From Viscum album (taxonomy: Eukaryota; Streptophyta; Magnoliopsida; Santalales; Viscaceae), in NCBI GenBank assembly GCA_963277665.1, contig OY728130.1, positions 426,051,101-426,115,100 of the forward strand: a DNA stretch of 64,000 nucleotides, written 5' to 3'. Made by a program: the position numbers and the translations under genes. The notes under the pieces were generated by a model. That model had not been told where the DNA came from. It worked only from the letters and a program-made list of their open reading frames with translations, and made no database searches. This document shows positions 59,138-64,000 of this stretch, one piece after another (positions within the stretch are counted from its first letter, which is position 1; the number at the start of each line of letters is the position of its first letter).

Positions 59138-61167
59138 TTTTCCCCATATTAAATAAATTTCATCCTTACAATTTGATCTTTCACTTAGAAATAAAGGGTT
59201 TTGATATTTTAAAATTACTTTATTGAAAAACCACTTTGTAAAAAGGATTAGTAAGACATACTATTAATAAGATATAAAGGGAAGTAAAAAGGTCATACTA
59301 AATAAATAAAAAATAGTTATTTAAATTTGAGAACATTGGTAGAAATTTAAGATATTTACATGGATTAAAAGTTAAAAAAATTATTGGTAGTGAAATATGC
59401 CATTGATGGTAAGAAAATTATTGAAAAATGGAATTATAATAACCAGAAAACCATAATTATGTGATTATTTAAAATACCATTTGATTCATCGGATATGAAG
59501 GTAATATGATAAATTTTTTGTTTCAAGATCCTTTTCCTAATTTTGAGGAATTATTCTACTGTCTAATAATATAAGGATATATACTTACTTGATATATCTC
59601 AATATTATAATCAATAGTTCGTCATTTGGTTATGCCTTGATAAATTTTCAATTCATCTCTTACTCCATGAAATTAATTTTTTATTCTTGAAGTGAAAAAA
59701 TTCACTTTTAATAGATTAATGGATCTATAAAATAGTGATAAGTATTTACGTCTATCTCTAACTACTTTCCAAAACCAATATGTTTAGTGATAAGTATTTA
59801 CTAGAACATCATGTAGGCTAGTGGTAGTCACAATACCCTTTTCACCCTTAGGTTGTGGGTTTAAGCCTCATAGCCTTGCCGAATGCGATGAGTTTCACTG
59901 AGTACGTGAGTTTTACTTTTTCTAAAAATATAATAATATATTTCCTATAATGTTCCCAATGTGTAATAACTCATAATTTCCTCATCATAAATATAATATA
60001 AACCCTAAATAATACTAATAAATTTAAAATTATTCCTACAAAATGTAATACATTTTTTACTTAAATAAACTTTTCCCTAAAACATAAACTAAACTAATGG
60101 GTTGTATTTCCATAAATGTTTCCCTATATTTCCATAATCTTGGTAGACTCACATTACATAAAACCTAAAAAATGTTGATTAAGACTTTGAAATTATGATC
60201 AATATTAAGCTCATGTACCCATTATTGCATCCATAAATCTTTAGTTAATGAAGAAATACATGCTTCCAAAATTAACATAATCCTTAGATGTTTCATGAAG
60301 CTTATAAACGAAATAAGGCTGGTAAAAATACTTCTACAATATAATTCTTGAACCCCAATAATTACTTCAATAATTTTATTTCAATATAGGTGCTTCCTTG
60401 GTCGAGAATTTAACCTTTATAATAGGGCATGGACTCAGATAATCCCCAAGTTCCCCACATTTAATATAAAAAACAATTAATGTATCCTTAGGATGAAATT
60501 TATTTCTTTTTATCAAAAACATCATTTTTACTCAAAAATTCATTGCATTATTACCTTATATTCTACATATAAAACATGTTCCATTAAAACACTTTCCTTG
60601 GTATCTCTTTCCAAATTTTTTACATGAAGAAAATTGACCATTATTTCCTCTACGGTCTACACCACTCAATATATTAGGGAACTCCATTATTCTCTTCTTT
60701 GGTGAGTTCTTGATTTGGATAAGGTATAAGTTTTTAATCATATTTCTGAATAATTGAGTAGTAATTATCAAGATATATTTCACTTCATTCATCATCTATT
60801 TGGGTTACTCATAGTCACCATATTTTCCTCAAGTTTCAATGTCAACACAATTACTTTGGGTTTCATCCATTAACTAAAACCAAAAATCATTTTGTGAGAA
60901 ACAATAATCATAGTGGGAAAACCATATATTCATTTATATAATGTATAAATCATGACGCCTTATTTTCAATCTAATACAGCTAAGGTTTAACCTAGGCTAT
61001 CCATTGTAATTATCTATTTAAATCATTTATAATGGTTTGTAATAAAAATGTGAATTATCCAAAGCATATCCCATATGAGTGTCAAAGAAGGTATGCAATA
61101 AAGATCATTTCTGTATACCAGTTAATGCTAGAGTCTAGCCAAGGACTTATTTTTTTGGTTTTTTTAC
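59138..61167 (-). other. LARD internal domain 2 (truncated), non-coding
   Basis: It starts with a PPT-like AATATGGGGAAAA (59138-59150, minus) next to LTR B and follows internal 1 up to about the position matching 52005, where copia 2 is inserted. No protein domain is found. It contains the third tRNA-derived block. Confidence 0.6.
59818..59905 (+). repeat. tRNA-derived SINE-like block in LARD internal 2
   Basis: An A box-like CTAGTGGTAG (59818) and a B box-like GGTTTAAGCCT (59858) lie 40 bases apart. TAGCCTTGCCGAATGCGATG follows and matches the other copies. Confidence 0.6.
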
Positions 61168-63044
61168 TATAGGTTCCGGGCGTAGCAGAAGCGTGCTGGT
61201 GGGTGTACCCAAATTTAATTTTAGCATTAAAACCGATCAATCCGAGATCCATCACGATAATAAAACACCGAATCTTCGGAATAGAATGAAGAATGAAAAA
61301 GAAATATGGGAGTCCTAGAACCATAGATAGGATCATCATATATTGGTTATAATTTATTTAATTAATTGAATAAAATTACCTTGATGGAATTCTCTCTTTG
61401 TTGATGTTTTCGGTCACGATCCGATGTGATCCGTCGTTGCATCGTAGAATCCAAGTGTAGGATTCCTCTAGAAGTTATCCACATGTGATCCATGTATCTT
61501 TGGAGATCATCGAAGGGATCTCTGGGTTCTAGTACCAAATATCCTTTGCTTACGATGTATGCCTTCGATCGGCTTGATCTAGTGTAAAAGGATCTCTCTC
61601 TCAAAGCTTGAGAGAGTTCTTGGATCTTTTGTGCACAACCACCTAAAATTTTTTTAGGCTAATGAGAATTATATATTTGGGATTTTAATTATATAGAATA
61701 ATAAAATGAATTAATTATCCTAAAGAATTTATTCATTTCATTTTATTCTTCGTATTACCCCATGTCTAATAATAATAGTTGACTATTATTATAACTTAAC
61801 ATGTGTCCAGCAAATTACACATAATATTATTTAATTAAATAAATAATATTATTTATAATAAATTCACAAGAAAAAATACACGGTGTGTACTTTTATTTTT
61901 TATTTTTCTTTATTTCCTCCACCACATTTATTAGACATTGAATAATGGCTATTTATTTATAAAATAAATATCACTACATTACTTGCTAATAAATATATTA
62001 TTTCACCCACAATATATTCTCTTTAAAAACTAGTGTTGAAATAAATGTGATCAGATATCCTTAATTAATTATTAAACCATAATTGGGAATAATATTTATT
62101 TAAATTGTTAAATTAACATTTAACTAAGATACTTGGACACATTGAGTGTGTGACCCTCTAGGCCTCTTTCTCAGTGTCATTAGGTGGAGGCTTCTTAAAG
62201 TCCAAGGTTAACGTCTAGAAACATGCTAAGGCACCAATAAAGAAAGAAATTAACACTGTAATGACGTGTCACCTCCTACGAACACTTACCATGAAATATA
62301 ATCCCATTGTTTCATTATCTTGAATCATGCGGGTTGAATGCTAGTGCCACCAACCCATGTTCTCTATTATTATTTCTTTGACTTTCTGGAATTGAACTAC
62401 CCCATTTCTTACCATGGACATGGATTTATTTAGGCTATATCAATTCCATCAAAGGGCCTGAGATATCTACATCCTTTATGGAACAGAAGGGACAAATCCT
62501 TTCTTGAATTATCTATTAAGCAGTATCACTCATGACACACCCAACATATCCTACCTCACTACGAACAGTGTGTCATCACAGTTTTTGTCAATACATCTAA
62601 GTGCATGAGTTGTAATACCCATTAATAATAATCTTAAAGTCTAAGGACCAATATAGACGTTCGTAGATAGGAACACCCAATGAAACTATGAAATGTGGAT
62701 TTCCTACTGGCAGGTCTTATTATTATAATATCCTCCTGGATATTACCTAGGGCACACACCATGAGAAGGTGCCTCAAAGTTTTATGAGTCCTCACCCCTA
62801 ATGGCCTATATTATTTGTGTCCCTCAAATAACATCATCTAACCATAGAAAATATATTCAAGAACAATGTTATGGCACTTCCTGGTTCTCATCATAGTAGG
62901 GATCTGCTATGAACCTTTAATGCAACAACTATCCTTAGAAAATTATCTCAAGAATTGTCATGCAGAAGAATAATCAAGATGTGATAAGGTATTTATTAAT
63001 GAATATATTACAAAGTAGTTGGTTATAGTCCACAAACTCCAAAA
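61168..63044 (-). repeat. 3' LTR of copia 2 (1,877 bp)
   Basis: Plus-strand ends TATAGGTTCCGGGCG and ACAAACTCCAAAA match the reverse complement of the copia 1 LTR ends, with both terminal dinucleotides mutated. It is about 90 bp shorter than the copia 1 LTR. Part of that is a loss of palindromes: one unit near 61876, against four in copia 1. Confidence 0.88.
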
Positions 63045-63056
63045 GACTCCCAATTT
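63045..63056 (-). other. Polypurine tract of copia 2
   Basis: The minus strand reads AAAATTGGGAGTC before the LTR. It is a decayed version of AAGTGGGAGTC in copia 1. Confidence 0.7.
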
Positions 63057-64000
63057 TACTAGATCCACCTTCTAACAACCTTTAACCTGCTAGCTCTCAC
63101 AGGATATTCATGTTTCTGTTGAGATATGCCTTTAGTAACGGGGTCTGCCACATTCTCTTCTATGGACACTCTGCTCACTGAATCTTCACCCCTTTGATAG
63201 AAATCCCCCAATAGGTGATACTTATGGAGTATGTGCATTGTGTGTTGATGTGACCTTGGTTATTTGGTAAGAGCTACTGCTACAGTATTATCACAACACA
63301 ACGTGATAGGATATTTATTGATAGGCACCACATCAAGATCCTAGACAAAGTTCTGAATCTAGACGGATTCCTTGACTGCATAAGAGGCCAATATATATTC
63401 AGACTCTACTATAGAATCAGCAGGAACTTACTACTTTGAACACTTACAGCTCACATCTCCTCCATTGAGACAGAAACATATCCATATTGTGACTTCAGAT
63501 CATTTTGATCCATCTAAAAACCAGCATCAGCATAACCTCTGATGACAAGATCCTCGTCTCCTCCATACACTAGGAACATATCCTTATTTCTTATTAGATA
63601 CATAATGATATTCTTAACAGCAGTCCAATATTGTTCTCCTGGATCTTCTTGATATCTACCTACCATGCTCAGTGCATAGGCAACATCAAGCCTATTACAT
63701 AACATGTCATACATGATGGATCCAATAGTCGAATCGTATGAGATCTTACCCATTATATATTTCTTCTATTGTGTCTGAGGAAACATTTTCTTAGAAAGAT
63801 ATAGGCCATGTGACACTGAAAACAATCCCCTCTTGGATTTTTCCATACTAAATCTATTTAGTATCTGGTCAATGTATGTACCCTGACTTAGTCAAAGCAT
63901 CCTCTCAGATCTATCATGAATGATCTTGATCCCTAGAATTTAGGCAGCTTCACCCAAGCCCTTCATGGAGAAACACGTTTTCAACTAGTCCTTAACTGAC
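63057..64000 (-). pseudogene. Copia 2 pol: RT end and RNase H, broken
   Basis: The clean stretch at 63514-63753 reads YDSTIGSIMYDMLCNRLDVA and QEDPGEQYWTAVKNIIMYL, close to the same positions in copia 1. Leftwards the RNase H continues (KSQYGYV, CDNTVAVAL) but with stops and frame changes, and ends near 63057. To the right, 63754-64000 carries more RT connection sequence in broken frames. The domain order and family are the same as copia 1, but decay is heavier. The upstream part of the element is not in the window. Confidence 0.88.

Larger units (their letters stand above)
45523..61167 (-). mobile_element. Tandem LARD-like element: LTR A, internal 1, LTR B, internal 2
   Basis: Two ~4.34 kb LTRs (excluding a 2.6 kb insertion in LTR B) alternate with two copies of a ~2.3 kb non-coding internal domain. 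In minus orientation, LTR B is followed by a PBS (TAGTATCAGAATATG), internal 1, a PPT and LTR A. Internal 2, to the right of LTR B, begins with its own PPT and is cut at 61167 by copia 2. Long LTRs with a short, conserved, non-coding internal domain define LARDs. No gag or pol motif is found, so movement would have depended on another element. The LTRs are heavily diverged from each other and from copy X, so this is old. Confidence 0.72.
61168..64000 (-). mobile_element. Copia element 2 (same family as copia 1), 3' end only
   Basis: A minus-strand copy whose 3' LTR (61168-63044) and RNase H/RT end lie in the window; the rest runs past 64000. LTR termini and protein match copia 1. It is inserted in LARD internal 2. 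Its left flank is TTTAC, but the partner duplication is outside the window. Confidence 0.9.

Overview
The window looks like transposon-packed heterochromatin of a flowering plant, probably a eudicot. I found no host gene. Almost everything can be assigned to LTR retrotransposons of four kinds: Tat/Ogre-type Ty3, Athila-type Ty3, Ty1/copia, and a non-coding large retrotransposon derivative (LARD) with chromovirus-like ends. Lineage names rest on recognising protein motifs, primer-binding sites and LTR termini by eye; no database was searched.

Layout. 1-16245: a GC-richer, minus-strand Tat-type element. From its right end it has a 5' LTR (12926-16245), a PBS near 12917, an extra ORF1-like frame, gag, protease, RT, two RNase H domains and integrase, then a repeat-filled 3' UTR cut by the window start. 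16246-21899: an AT-rich, plus-strand LARD fragment consisting of the internal 3' end, a polypurine tract (PPT) and a 4.6 kb LTR. 21900-22294, 33683-34164 and 44182-45522: one old spacer split by two insertions. 22295-33677: a complete minus-strand Athila-type element with two ~1.92 kb LTRs and a near-perfect 5 bp target duplication. 34170-44176: a complete plus-strand copia element with two ~1.97 kb LTRs and a perfect target duplication. 45523-61167: a minus-strand tandem LARD (LTR A, internal 1, LTR B, internal 2) whose LTR B carries a 2,592 bp solo LTR (55326-57917, perfect target duplication). 61168-64000: a second, minus-strand copia of the same family, cut by the window end.

How the parts relate. 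The protein-coding elements carry the expected domains in order, but all are dead: in-frame stops, frameshifts and lost catalytic residues. The Athila gag-pol keeps one frame over 5.6 kb despite its stops. The copia gag-pol does so after one early insertion. The nesting gives an age order. The LARD copies are oldest and very diverged. The solo LTR and copia 2 landed inside them. Athila and copia 1 landed in the spacer, and the Tat element appears to have landed in the LARD internal domain.

The least expected signal is in the LARD family. All three LTR copies have a TATA box in the same orientation. About 340 bp downstream of it each carries three hairpin-like units, about 190 bp apart, sharing a loop motif built on GTACGTACGG...TACCGT. 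Each internal domain holds a tRNA-derived, SINE-like block with A and B boxes, antisense to the element. The Tat LTR and 3' UTR carry another hairpin family whose inner stem differs in sequence but keeps pairing. The copia, Tat and solo LTRs are each decorated with their own short palindrome.
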